A program made the translations under genes and the position numbers. A stretch of 64,000 nt of DNA from Copromyces sp. CBS 386.78 (lineage: Eukaryota > Ascomycota > Sordariomycetes > Sordariales > Sordariaceae). Below are positions 47,603 to 61,100 of this stretch, piece by piece. The DNA is taken from positions 56,950 to 120,949 of the forward strand of contig MU839214.1 of assembly GCA_030685235.1 (NCBI GenBank), read 5' to 3'. Under the pieces are notes generated by a model. The model made no database searches and was not told the origin of the DNA. It saw only the letters and a list, made by a program, of their open reading frames with translations. Positions within the stretch are counted from its first letter, which is position 1. Each line of letters starts with the position of its first letter.

Positions 47603-50600
47603 AACGGACTTTATAAATACTATACCCAAACTAATTACTACGCTTACGAATATTATAATAGTATTAATACCGGCATTTTTAAAGAATAGAAGGAGCGCGA
47701 CTATTGTAACTATCGTAATAGAAGAGGTAATAATAGTAACTATAATAAGCCCGCTATAAATTAGACCGGTTATAGTAATAATAATAACGCTCGTATTAAC
47801 GCTATCGCTATTAGTAAGCCCGCCACTCCCGCTATACCCCCCGCTCTAATTTCCGCCTAACTTGCGGAATACAACGCAAGAAATATATTACTTCTCTACT
47901 AAATCACTTAGAAAGGCCGTCGTCTATAATAATAATAGAGGAGGAGGTAAATAATCTAATAGATTTAAAAATAATTCAACTTAAAAATTCAAATTTAAAT
48001 AACTATAATAATAATTCTATCTTCCTCTCTACTCAAATCATCTATAGACTGCGCAATTAACAAAATAAATATATTATTCTAATTAATAATAAATACTCCG
48101 CTCTCGCTTTTATCGATTGCAATTTTATTACCTACTATATTATCCTACTATTAAAGCTCCCTAAACTAAAAGCTTTATATCTAGTAGATAGTATATTTAA
48201 GGACTTTATTACCTATTATTATAAAATCTAATTATAAATCGGTTACTATATAGAAACGATTACTATATTAATTTATAACCTAGCCGATAACTACCCTGTT
48301 ATTTTAAGTATATTATAGTTTAAACTTTATAACCTTATAATATTATAATTAAACGGTACCGTTACTTTTATTAACTACTATACGAACCGCTACCTTCCCG
48401 CAAATCTTTTACCTTTTTTATAGTACGTACTTAAGGTTTAAAAGTATATTTATACGTATTATTATAAAATTATATAAGATATAACCGAAATAATCGGCTC
48501 TAATACCCTAATCGCGGACCTTACTCTTAATACCGTTAAAAATAAACCTTTTAATACTCCGGCTATAAACTTTAGTACCCTAAATCCCGCCCTAATTATA
48601 GGTACTATTACTAAAACTCCTAAGCGGACTAAGCCTACTATTTGTTGTATTGTAGCCGGTTAACGAAGATCTAACCCCTACTACTATATTATAATATATA
48701 AGACGTATTTTTCGAACGAACTAGTTAACTCCGTAGATATTATAAATATAACGGCCGCTAATTTTAATTAATTATATAAAAAATATTATTTCCGGGTATT
48801 TTATACTTCGTACGTAGAATTCTATAAAATTTTAAAAGAGGTTAGGGCGGAAGAAGAAGTCCGGGCTAAAGAAGTAGAAGGGGGCGCCCTAGAGCCTAAA
48901 AAGTATAGAAACGATAAAAGCGTTGTTAATAGAAGGGTAAGGATAGGAATTGAATACGATTATAATTACGATATACCTAGCGGTTTAATAAACCTTACCC
49001 TAGAAATAGAGTAAGAAATCTGGGACGGTAATAGTATTAAGTATAAGAAATTGTTAAGTAAGCGTTACTATTTGTAAATTAACGCTTATATTAGTAAGGG
49101 ATCTAAGGTTATTATCCGAATAATAAAGATTGTTAAATACGTTTACTTTAGCGGTAATATAGACGAGGATTTCGAATGTTATAAAGCTATTAAGTTCGCC
49201 GCTAATATTATAGAAGAAGACGTAGCCAAGTTTTATAAAAAGGCTAATAAGCCGCTTAAAATTAACGTTTAAATTAAAGAGAAATTGCCCAAATAATATT
49301 AGAATTACCTTAACGTTTTTAGACCTTGTAATATAATAGTCTTACCCCCCTACCGCTCTTACAATTTTAAAATCGAATTCTGCCCGGGAAAATAGGCGCC
49401 CTATATAAAATTAAGGGCGTTTAAGCCCGACGAATTAAGCGTAATTAAAAAATAAATTAATGAAAATCTCTATAATAAATTCATCCGCCCTTCGTAATTA
49501 GAAGCCGCTTCCCAAATTTTACTAATATAGAAGCTAAACGGAGGTATTAAAATTTACGTAGATTATAAGAGGATTAATAATATTATTTTTAAAAGCCGCT
49601 ACCCGCTTCTCTTAATTAAAAAAACTTTTAATGCTATTTATAAAGTAAAGATTTTTATTAAATTAAATATTATCGCCGTTTTCAATTATATTCGTATTAC
49701 GGAAGGATACGAATAATTAACGGTATTTATTACCCGCTTTAACCTATTTAAATTACTTATTTATTTTTTCGGCCTATAAAGAACGTTTAATATATTTTAG
49801 AATTATATTAATAATATTTTATATAATATTTTAAATATATATACGACCGCTTATTTAAATAATATCCTCATCTTTTTAAATAACGAAGAAGAGTACTAGA
49901 AATATGTAAATAATATTTTCACCCGCTTAAAAAAGGCCGGCCTACAAATTAATATTAATAAGTACGAATTTTATACTAAGAAAACTAAATATTTTAGATT
50001 AATTATTATACCCGGCGGTATTGAAATAAATTTAATAAAGGTTAAGGCTATTATAGACTAGTAACCTCCGACGTTAAAGAAGTTTTTATAGAGTTTCTTA
50101 GGGTTTGCCAACTTTTATTATCGTTTTATTAAAAGTTTTTTAATAATAGTAGTACTATTATACGATTTTACGAAAAAAGATGTAGAATAGTTGTAGATTA
50201 CAATATAATAGTCCGCTTTTAAAATTCTAAAGGCTGCGTTTACTAGCGGCCTAACCTTACGGATCTATAATTAATCCGGGAAAACGGTCGTCGAAACTAA
50301 TGCTTCGAATTAGGTTTTTAGAAGTACCCTTTCCTAATACGGGGATAATAGCGAGCTCTACCCAGTCGTATACTTTTTAGCGTAATATTTAATAATAGAA
50401 TATAATTATAATATTTATAATAAAGAGTTCTTCGCTATCGTTAAAACCTTAGAGGAATAGCGCCTAAAATTAGAAGGCGCCTAATAACTTTTTAATATTA
50501 TTATAGATTATAAGAATTTAAAGACCTTTATAATAAATAAGCAGCTTATACCCCGCTGTATACGGTAATTATAATTTCTATTATAATTTAATTTCTTAAT

Positions 50601-52996
50601 CCTCTATATACTAAAATTATAAAATCTTCGCCCTAATATACTAAGTAAAAAGTTAGAAAATATATTTCTAAATATAAATAATTATTGTTTAAAGGTAAAA
50701 AACTGTAAATTTATCGACCCTGCCCGCTTTAAAGAAGGTTGCCTCTCCCTATCGGCTATAACGATTAGTAATAACTTCGATTTCGATAAAGAAATATTCT
50801 TTCTTTCTTTAAATACTTTAGAAGAACCGGATAAAATTAACCGACGATATTATTAACGAGAATTATAATTAGTTAACCCTAATATAGGAGGCTGTTAATT
50901 ATTTAAAGGACTTAAGCTATACTAAATAATGCCCCTATATTAAGAAGAAGCTTAAAATTACTTTCGTCGAATATTCTACAGCGGGAGGCAAGGCTTACTA
51001 TAAAAGAAAAATATTTATTAACTTTAATAATACCGCTACTTATCTATTACTTATTTATTGCGCTTATTTATTATTAACGGTTAATTATCTAAATAAAGAT
51101 AAAACTTAAGTATAGATAAACGAGTACTAGTACTAATTAAGTATAGTAAAAGCTGTTCGAACTTATTATAAAGGTTATTTAATATATTTGAAAACGAAAG
51201 TATTACAATAGGCCAAAGTAGGCTACTTCAAGCCTATATTTATAGCCTACGTACTATAAACGGATATTTTAATTAATTACATCTCTCTATTATTAAAAAA
51301 CTTATATTTAAATTAAAAATTTAAGTATATTGCTATTGTTATAAACCGTTTAATAAAAATACGTTACTATATCCCGATTATTATTATAGAAGCGGAAGAA
51401 TTAGCGGACCGTTTTATCGACTATATTTATACCCTTTACGGCCTATTTAATATTATCGTTTCCGACCGCGGCTCGTAATTTATTTCTCTTTTCTAATTTA
51501 TTATTTATAAGCGCTTAATTATTAAAAAATTATTAAATTCCGCTTTTTACCCTTAGACGAACGTTTAAACGGAATGTATTAACGTAGAAATAGAATAATA
51601 TTTACGTATCTTCGTTAATTAAATATAAACGGACTAAGTATAATAATTACTATTAGCGGAGTTCGTAGGTAATAATATAGTATTTGAAATTACAAGTATA
51701 ATTCCCTTCTTTACTAACTATAGTTTCTACCCTTATATAAATATCGAACCCGTAGTAGTTGTACTATTAAAAGGTTTTTCGTTGGTACAATAAAAGGAAT
51801 ATTTAAAGGCTAATAAATTATTCGCTCGTTTCGAAGCCATTTAGGACTATATATATACTTTTATAAAGAAGGTATAGGACCGATACGAGGCCAACGCTAA
51901 CGAAAATTAGTCTAACGCGTTAAAATACTACATTAAGGACCTAATTATATTTAATACAATTAATTTTAATAACGGCAAATTATATAACAAATTATATCTA
52001 CGATAGAAGGGCCCTTTTAAAATAGATTGGGCGCGATCCTATAATATTAAATTAATCTTATCTACTAATATAAAATATTCGCTAATATTCTATATTTCTA
52101 TAATAAAACCTTACTATAAAGGCCTCCCTAGTTAAGCTAACCTATAAGGCGATATACGAGCCAACGAAGGTAGAATTATAATTAAAATAGATAATTACGA
52201 GGAGGTAGCGGAATAGGAGCTTAATAAACTCTTAAATTATTTCTAACGGAGAAATAACTATTATTAATTCTATACCGTAAAGTAGAAATATTACGACCCT
52301 ACCGACGAACCCTTCGATAACGTTAAGGGAATAAAGGACTCTGTTATTATATTTTACCGCAATTACCCAAATACCCCCATCCCGCCAACAATTTAAAACT
52401 AGCCAGAAATTAAAACTATACTTCAAGAACGGAAGGCCCTAATACCCTAAATACGCTATATAACGTCGCCCGCACCCCAAATACACTATATAATATCGCC
52501 CGCACCCTAAATACGCTATATAACGAGGGCCCTAGTACCTTAAATACGCTATACGGCGTCGCCCGCCCCCGCACCGCCCCCGAAACGCTCTAAACACATT
52601 ACCGACCTAAAAAAATAAATCAATACCGCTATAACGGATATTACGGCCAACCGGGAGGTACGAAAGTCTATAATTAAAGTTGTAAATTAAGAATTAGAAC
52701 CCTTATCCGAAGAGGATATAAAGAAAATAAACGAATTCTTCTATAAAGTATTTAAAAGACTAGCGGAAATTTAATAGGGAAAGCGGCCCCTAATAAAGAA
52801 CGTCGAAATACGGTTAGAGGTTAAAACCTATTAGTAAAGAAATAATAATAATATAGCCGCTTATTTATAAATTACAAAAGTTCAATTATAGATCGAAGAA
52901 TTAGAGGACGGGGATTAAAATAAAACTCTATTATTTTATATATATATACTAAATAAATCGTTTAAAGCTCTATAAACTTCTTTTACAAGGAGGTAG
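47603..52996 (+). pseudogene. Element C pol remnant (RT, RNase H, integrase)
   Basis: RT runs from about 49,320 to 50,060, with LPPYRSYNFKIEF, NGGIKIYVDYKRINN and AYLNNILIFLNNEEEY (from YLDDILIFS). It is followed by FIKLNIIAVFNYIRI-type Ty3/gypsy context and the RNase H region to about 50,660. Integrase lies near 51,270-51,620, with FKYIAIVINRLIKMRYYIP and LFNIIVSDRGS. The order RT, RNase H, integrase places it in Ty3/gypsy (Metaviridae-like). No function remains. Confidence 0.82.
52436..52575 (+). repeat. Short tandem repeat near the 3' end of element C
   Basis: About four copies of a roughly 31-bp unit built on AAATACGCTATATAACG and CGCCCGCACCC, translating to a periodic NTLYN-AR peptide in the former frame. 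GC-rich spacers survive among AT-rich parts. Confidence 0.7.
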
Positions 52997-53228
52997 TATT
53001 ATAAAATTATTTATAATAGTATATAGTATTAGGCACTATATAATCGAATCCATTGGCCATTGGCCAATAAGACCGCATATACGTACGCACTAATAGGCCT
53101 CGGTCTAAATCCTAAGCACGGCACAGCCTACCCTATATTTAGACTGTACTCCTCCCTCCTCCTACTTTCCTTCTTCGTACAACTACGTTTATCTAACCTT
53201 ACCCTTAACAGTATCCTACCCCGTAATA
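52997..53228 (+). repeat. Element C 3' LTR
   Basis: 232 bp from TATTATAAAATTATT to CCCCGTAATA, preceded by the polypurine tract and followed by the ATTAT duplication. Confidence 0.93.
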
Positions 53229-53233
53229 ATTAT

Positions 53234-53306
53234 ACTATAACCGATAGTTATAGTATATCTAAGAGGCAATATAAGGTGGGCATATTACAAGCCTAATCCT
53301 ATAATA
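53234..53306 (-). repeat. Element A LTR, piece 3
   Basis: The last part of the element A LTR: ACTATAACC, then CATATTACAAGCCTAATCC, ending TATAATA. The matching solo-LTR sequence is CACATTACAGGCCTAACCCTGTAATA, so the differences are CA to TA and G to A changes. Confidence 0.75.
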
Positions 53307-56300
53307 CTATCCTCCTTTAAAAGAAGTTTTAATAGTTTTAAAGATATATATAAATAATAATAACTATTTCTACTCGTTTAATTCTATTTCCTTTAATATT
53401 TTATTATAATTAATAACTTTTATAAGTAGTATTTTACCTACCTAAATATTTAATAACCTCCTTAATATCTTCCTATATAGTAGGGCTAAAGATTCTTCCA
53501 CCTTCTTATCTAATAGTTCGGTCGGTTCGCGAACGGTCGTAACGCTATTTGGTAATAAGATAGATATATTGATTATTATAGCGGTCTCGCGGCGTACTAA
53601 GCGGGCGGAGCGCCGTCTAGGTAGTTTAGGAGTAGATTCGGGGGGTTTAGGAATAGGTATAAGTTTGGGTACCAGGGCGGGGTTAATATATTTAAGCTAT
53701 TATTAAATTTCGGGAGGTACTAGTTTATTAGAATTCTCCTTATAGAAGCGTAAAATTATTTTTTTATAATTAATAATATTAATTTTAAATTCCTAAGTCG
53801 GTTAATAATCGCCTTTCTATTGTATATAATAGTACTAATGGGTATTATTACTTAATTAAATATAGTCGATAAACTTTTTGAAGTCCTATTTAGTATGTTC
53901 TTTATAATTATTTATATAGATTATAATTCTATTATTATTTATTTCAATATTTATTAAAGTATTCTAATTAAGTCGGCCTCTATTAATTTAGGGCTAAACT
54001 ATCAAAATATAAAAAATAATGGCGTATTTTATATTTAAAGGTAAGGCGAAGTATATTGTATAAGATTCCGTTCGTATAATTTAAACGGTCCTTCCTAACG
54101 GGGGTAAAATTTTAATATTGGTCGGCTATTAACGAGGTTAATTGTATTAAGGAATATTAAATCCCTTTCTTTATATTTAAGCGAATTGATTCGGTAATAG
54201 TTAACGTTATTTTTGTATTGTATTTAAGTACGCTTTATTTATTAGGATACGAAGTCCTAAATTGTTTAAAAACGGTTAGCTAGTTCGTTAGCTTTATAAT
54301 ATTCTTTTAGTTAAGCGGGTAATAGATTTAAGTATAATAGGGTACGTAGTTCGGTGCTTATTCGAAGATAAAAATTATAATTAGCGAAGAAGGGAGAGAT
54401 ATTAATCGATAAAGAAGTTGCGTTATTACTTATAAATTTAGTGAAAGGTAATTATTTAATTTAATTAATTTATGCCTAATTAATATAAAGACGGAGGAAT
54501 TATTTTATTTCTATGTTAATATATTTAATTTAAACGTTGGTTTAAGAGTAGAAAGTGGAGGTTAGTTTATGAATAATAATAAGCCGCTTATATAGAATAT
54601 TTTAAAAATATGAAACGAATTATATACTGCGATTAGAAAGGATTATATCTAGTAAATTGTAAAAGTAATATATTTAATCGATAAAACGATTAATTAATTC
54701 TTTAACTTCTATAATTATTATTAGGATATAGTAATATATTTTAATTAGTCGGTTAACGACGACGGTAATATATTTAAAGGTTTAGTCGAAATAAATATTT
54801 AAAAGTAGTAGAATAATATAATTAATAGAAATATCTTTCTATAGGGCGAGTGAAATTTTAAAAGGTTTAAATAAATTAGCGGATTTTTGTTTTAAAAATT
54901 TCGTTTTAACGTAGGGGAAATAGCCTTTATAAAAGACTCTAATATTATAAATTATTTTTTGCTAGTAGAAATTATATTAAAGAAGGTCGTAAATTGTATT
55001 GCGGTTAGGGTGCCCTGCGTTAGGGGAATTATATTAATAATTAATTAGAACGAACTACAGTTCTTTATTGTAAAGGTCGATAATAATTTTATTATATTAT
55101 TTGGTAATATTATTATTAGCTACCTAATATTTTGCGAATATTTTATAAAAGACTTTTTTAATACTAGGAATCTATTGTTTATAAACGGGGTCTACGAGGT
55201 AGGAAATTACCTCTTAAAGAAAAACGGAAGTTTCGTAATTATTTAGGATAATATTATTAATAAATTTATTATTGTAATTATTTATTAAACGGAGTAAGAA
55301 GTTTGAAAGGTTGTTTAGATAGCCGTCTTCAAATTATACGGGATTTAAAAATGCCTGTTAGTGAATTACTAAATAATTATTATTAGTATTAGTAGGGCAA
55401 TTATTAGGTTTGTAATTTAAAGTATTAGAATAAAGATTTTACGAGCCCGGGGTATATTTAATAAAGAAGTTGAATTGTAATAGGAATTAAGATTATTTTA
55501 TATAACGCTAGGTAAATTATTTATTAATTGTAAATGTTTAAAGGTTTTTATAATTTATTAAAATATTAAAAGGTTATTAGGCTCCTTCGAATTACGGTTT
55601 CTATTCCTTTAATATTTTAATAATAGCGAATAGTTCTTTATTATATATATTATAATTATATTTTTAAGCCGTATACTTGGACGAGAAGTAGGCGATTAAG
55701 TAGAAAACGCCCTTATTATTATATTAAGAGAGAGTGCTGCCTATAGCCTAATTAGAAGCGTTTATTTTAATTACTATTTTCTTAGACTAATTATAAATCT
55801 TTAATATAGGTCCGCTAGTAAAAATTCGTTTTAAAGTTTTAAAAGCGGAATTATATATAGTAAACTATAATTATATAATATCCTTCTTTATAAATTCGTA
55901 TAATAGTCTTATTATTATTGAGAAATTTTTAAAAAAATGTCGATAGAAGTTTATAAAACTTAAAAAAAATTATAGGGACTTTTTAGATTAGGAGACTATT
56001 TATTTAGTAACGGCTTTAACCTTTTCTAAATCTATTTTAATACTTCCTAATATAATAATAAGGCTTAAATATTTTATCTATATTGTATAAAATGCGTATT
56101 TATTAATATTAACGTTAAGGCCTATTCTAATTAGGCGGTTAAAGATATCATTAACGTACTATTTGTAATTTTTAATATTATCGGAGTAAATTAAAACGTT
56201 ATCGAAATAAATAGTCGTATAAATATTAAGAACGTTATAAAGGATATTATTAATATAGTTCTAAAAAGCCCCGGGGGCGCTTTATAAGCTAAATAGAATT

Positions 56301-57234
56301 ACTAATAATTTAAATAAATTAAATTATATTATAAAAATTATAAGCTACTAGTGCCCCTCCTTAATACGGATATAATTAAAGGTAGTAATAACGTCGAATT
56401 TAATAAAAATTTTAATATAATAAATAACGTCGAAAGTTTTTTTAATTAACGGTAATGGATATTGTAATTTAAAGGTAATATTATTAATATTGTAATAATT
56501 TACGTAAACGTAAATTCCTCCTCTTAATTATTTTATTAAAAAGATTAGAACGGATGCTTTTAATTATAATAATCGAATAAACTTCTTTTATAATATATTA
56601 TCAATTTATTTCTTAATTATATTAAATTCGTTATGATTAAAAGGGCGTCTGCGAGCGGCTAGGGGTATAATTCCCGGGCGGAATTCGATTTTAAAATTAT
56701 AAAAACGGTAAAGATGAAGGGTTTTAATTCTTTCCTAACGGAAAGTGTTTGTATAATACTAATACTATCGGAATAATTTCATTTAAATTTATATATTAGC
56801 TTTAAAGGGTTTATTAACTTTCTTATAAAATTTCGTAATATTTTCCAAAATAACTTTATGTAGGGCAATACTGTTAGCGGTAAAATATTAATTAATAACT
56901 TCTTTATACTAGGGAAAATCGTTATTTATATTATTAAGTTTAATAGAATTAAAAACTTTAATAACTCTTAAAGTAGCTATATCACCTTTACCTACTAAAT
57001 TATCGATCTAGTAATAGAAATTACTATTAAAGAACTTTTTATATTTTCATCCCCTATTTATAAAGACTTCTTTAATTATTTTCAATATAAATTTATTATT
57101 AAAGGTAGATGGGTTTAAAATACTATACTCCTCTACTAATTAATCCTCTTTTATTATATATTTAATATCTTCGGCTATATTAGCCTTTATAATATAAATA
57201 ACTTAAAAGTTATACTTCTCTACTAATTAATTAA
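53307..57234 (-). mobile_element. Element A interior: RIP-degraded Ty3/gypsy, minus strand
   Basis: Directly right of the LTR, 53307-53320 reads on the minus strand as AAAGGAGGATAG, a polypurine tract, so the element runs leftward and this is its 3' end. Integrase lies near 54,700-55,030, with a former HHCC finger reading YKGYFPY, KDISINYI and FKYITVVVNRLIKIYYY. RT lies near 56,050-56,650, with IYFDNVLIYSDN from YFDDVLIYSD. Its upstream part is interrupted at 57,234 by MULE D2. The 5' LTR was not found before the window end. Confidence 0.8.
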
Positions 57235-60200
57235 GAGAAAGTCTTTTCGCACTGCTATAAAAGTCTTACGGCACTGTCGCCCCACCCTCGCCCCACCGCT
57301 CCCGCGCACTAATATACACTAAAATTTTTGAGCTAATTAAATCGCTCGCATCCATTCTAAGTTTCTACGCTCCTGTTTTTAGCGTTAGTAAACCGTACCG
57401 CGCCCGCTAAGCCCCTAGATTATAGCCCATTACACCTAAATTTCATACTACACTAACTAGCCTAGTAATTTATCATTACACTTAGCGATTTGCATCGTCG
57501 TATCGTATTACTTCCTCTACTAAACCTTTTACATTATTACCCCTATCTACGAAATCAATCCACTATATCGCGCATTACAAAATATTACTAAGTAAATAAA
57601 GCGCTAGCATTTATCAACGGTAAGAAATAATCCGTTATTTTTTCTATATATTTCCCTAGCTAATTGTAACGTAGATGACCGATGTAGCGACCTAGCCGAC
57701 GGGCGTACGCGACCGTGGCGTATACTCTAATTACTCTAATTAAGTAATCAACCTTACTCTTATCGACCCTAGTCTAAGACCCTCAATAAGCGATACCCCC
57801 AGCGAGCTCTCTAGCGAGCCTACTTTAGCGCAACCTATAGAAATTAATAACGATAACGACGATAACGATAAGGATAAGGATATAGATTAAAACGAGTTTT
57901 ACGAGACCTCCCGCTACGAATATAGCGACTACCCTCTCTTTAATACCTAGTACGAAACCTTTAATAAACTAATTATAGTAGTACAATAGTAAGGACGCGA
58001 ACTTGGTTATAGTATAATAAAGGGTCGTTCTACTAACCCCTAGACTAGTATCGGTTACATACACTATAAACTCGTTTATATAATTAATCCTATTCGTAAA
58101 GCCGATAATTACTTTCGTTCTATATTAATATCGAAATAAGGATACCTTTAATAAGGGTATATTAAATCGTTAAAGTATAACAATAGGAGATAAACCTTTC
58201 ACCTTTATAAAAACTATAAATTTTATAACTATTAACCTAGTAATAAACTATTTATATATAAAACGTTCAAAGTCGAATATAAAGCCTTTATAACTATATA
58301 CTTTAACTACCCTAATATAAAAAATCGTAAAATTACTAGCGAATTGCATAAAAAATTCCTAAACCTTTATTTTACGAAAAAATAGCTTATTAACCTTCGT
58401 TATCGGCTTAAAAAAGAGGTACAATTTGGATATAACCCTTTTCAACTCACTATAAAATTATTACAAGAAAGGAGGGTCTACTTTATAATTAATTAGTAAA
58501 ATACCGCTAAGATTAAATTAACCGCCCTCTTCTAGAGTAATCTATAGGGAGAATAAATATAGAAGGAAAATCCCTAGGTCTAAATATACAATAATACGTA
58601 TAAAACTAATAATAAAAGCCTAGCCTTCTTCTAAATTATTAATATAATTAATATTGGCTATACTTTTAGCTACGGTTTCGGGCTAATTAATAACGAGCGA
58701 TAGAAAAGTTTTAATTAACTTATAGACCGAATTAATATTCGTTGTAAAGCTATCGCCGCTGAGAAATTACGAATTACTATTACAAATTACGATATAGCGA
58801 TAAAATTAGCCGTTAAGCGGGTTTATCTCTAAGTAGAATCCCAACTCTATATTTTTTACGTTAATAAAAACGTAATATTAAATATTAAACGTAAGTAGGA
58901 TAAAAAGGTCGCCGCCTAAGTTACTAATACTTATACCGCTATAATATAGGTATAAATATAGTAAGAAATTTCGGTATTAATATCGGCCCAGCCTACGCTA
59001 GCGCAATCTAATAATACAACGAATCTAAAAAATTTTAACGAAGAGGATTAAAGTATAATTAACAGTTTTAACCGCTTAGTAAATAGTACAGATTATTTAG
59101 AATTATTACCCAATACCGTAGAGTACTCTCGGTCTAGTCTTTATACTATTTAGAAGTACGTATACTACGTATATATAATTAACGATTTTAATACCGTATA
59201 GGAGAAGCTCTATAGCTACTTTACGTAGTAGATTGCGATTATTATATATTTAAAAGATATTTATATAGTAATAAAAGAAGAGTAGGCTACCTATTACGTT
59301 AACGAGCGCCTAAACTTCGGCTATCGTACTATGTTACCTATTAAATTAATAAACTATACTTTAAAGAATTATATTATTAGCAATAAATTTATACTTATCC
59401 CTATATGATTTATAGCAAATTAACTATCTTTATTTATATAGGTTCGAATCCCATCGTCGCCGCCGTTATATAGAATTTTAAACTATCCGATAATATAAAA
59501 GATAATATTGAGAATAAGGTTTCAAAGTAAATTACCCGCGTTAAAGGCAAATATTTTACTTAATTATAAGCAAAAAATACTTATAAAAAAATTTATTAGA
59601 AGGCTCTAAATAAAGTAGTACGTTAATATCGTATTATATTCGGTACTCTCCTAACGGAAGCTAGACTAGACTTAAAAGAACTTGAACCGTATATAGGTAA
59701 ATTTATTATACAATTCGGTTTACCCTATTCGCATACGATCCTCGAATTGTTCCTCGACTAATTTCAAATATTTATATTTAATAAACTCGACTATTACCCC
59801 TTCTAATAGTTTACTAAATTATTTAATAATAAAGATTAATATTTGAAATACTAGGATTTTAATAAGGTAATTAAATTTAAAAGTCGACTTCGTTATAATA
59901 CCCCCTTCGCACTAGAATTTCGTGCTCTCCGGTTAATTATACTAATTAATATTTAAATTCTCCCTCCTTCAATTGCGCTAATTCAATTTTAAGCGGCGGT
60001 ATTACGACTTTAAAAAAGGTTTCATTTTTAATTTACCCGCGGCCGCTAGCCTAGGGTAAGTTGAAACCCTATTGCTTCGATATGAATAGTACTATCTATT
60101 TAGCGAAACGTATTTATATAAGAGGGCGTAGACTTTGAATAGGCTAATAAAATTAACCGCTGCAATTTAATTAATATATAAACGAAGGGACGAGGCCGCC

Positions 60201-60789
60201 CTTATAGTAATATAAGAGGAAGAAATATATAGAGAAGTAGGGGAGGAAAGGAGAGGGGAGGTAACGTTATTCGAGGTAGAAGAGGTATTCTTATTAGTAT
60301 ATAGGGTATACGATGTAGTATACGTATAACTAGTATATAAAGTTAGTAATTTAGTATTTTAGAATATTCGTTAAGATTTTAGAGCCTTTATTAGTAATTA
60401 AATTATTCGATTTTACGATAGAAATTAAATAGATTATTAATATATAAATTAATATAAATTGAGTGCGATTGATTAATCGCTCAATTGAGCGATATACGAC
60501 GGGATTATACAATATACGACCGTACCGCTAAGTACGCTATAAAGTGCGCTATAAAGTGTATACATTTGAGTAGGCTGGGTATATAATTTTATAAAAGGAT
60601 ATAATACTTAGATTTCTAGTGTGAAATTTATAAAAGAATATAATTGCGAAGTAGAAGGTAGACTATAATTTGGATGCGAGCGATTTAATTAGCTCAAAAA
60701 TTTTAGTGTGTATTAGCGCGCGGGAAGGGTATAAGTGGGTGGGGCGACAGTGCTGTAAGACTTTTATAGCAATGCGAAAAGACTTTCTC
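57235..60789 (+). mobile_element. D2: second MULE copy
   Basis: 3,555 bp with the same terminal inverted repeats as D1 (GAGAAAGTCTTTTCG...), flanked by its own 8-bp duplication TTAATTAA (57227-57234 and 60790-60797). It includes the same 18-bp palindrome (ATCGCTCAATTGAGCGAT) near the right end. Inserted in the interior of element A. Confidence 0.9.
57880..59960 (+). pseudogene. D2 MULE transposase remnant
   Basis: Colinear with the D1 remnant: LGYSIIKGRS; FSYGFGLINNERQKSF; ITITNYDIAIKLAVKRVYL; LYIFYVNKNVILNIKRK; and FGLPYSHTILE, a better-preserved SWIM-like zinc motif than in D1. Multiple stops remain. The two copies complement each other and would help in a consensus-based family assignment. 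Confidence 0.75.
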
Positions 60790-60797
60790 TTAATTAA

Positions 60798-61100
60798 AGG
60801 CGGCGGCGGATAATTCTTTAATATTATTAGGGTTAATAAGTCTTATCAAAATATAGAAGTAATAGATTTAAATTCAATAATTTATAGTAACAATACAAAA
60901 TCCTCTAACTACCTAATAAAGTATTAAGATTATCCGTAGTAAAAGAAAAAGGATTACGCCAAAAGGGACGGCGTTAAATATAATAGCTTAGCTAGGGCTT
61001 ACTAGTATTTTACCTATTATAAAGGTTTTTAAATAATAAAACATCGTCTTCCGGCGCGAGGCGGGAAGAATTTACTAAAGCGCAGCTGTTATAAGTCTAG
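60798..61100. other. Unassigned stretch right of D2
   Basis: Possible continuation of element A beyond D2. It keeps some CA dinucleotides and a GC-rich patch (TCTTCCGGCGCGAGGCGGG). No coding motif is recognised. Confidence 0.35.

Larger units (their letters stand above)
42137..53228 (+). mobile_element. Element C: Ty3/gypsy retrotransposon split by a MULE
   Basis: The 11,092-bp span has 232-bp LTRs (42137-42368 and 52997-53228) and the target duplication ATTAT (42132-42136 and 53229-53233). Removing MULE D1 and its duplication leaves about 7.4 kb. A polypurine tract AAGGAGGTAG precedes the 3' LTR. The bases just after the 5' LTR (TTAATTGTACTTTACTATTATACTA region) resemble those after the 5' LTR of element B, so B and C are related families. 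RT, RNase H and integrase are recognisable on the plus strand but RIP-destroyed. Confidence 0.93.

Noticed and set aside
43909..60789. Assignment of D1/D2 to the hAT superfamily from their 8-bp duplications
   Set aside because: Encoded remnants match the MULE transposase pattern (FAR1-like start, ITDxD, FHVxKN, SWIM-like motif), and the terminal repeats are long as in Mutator-like elements.
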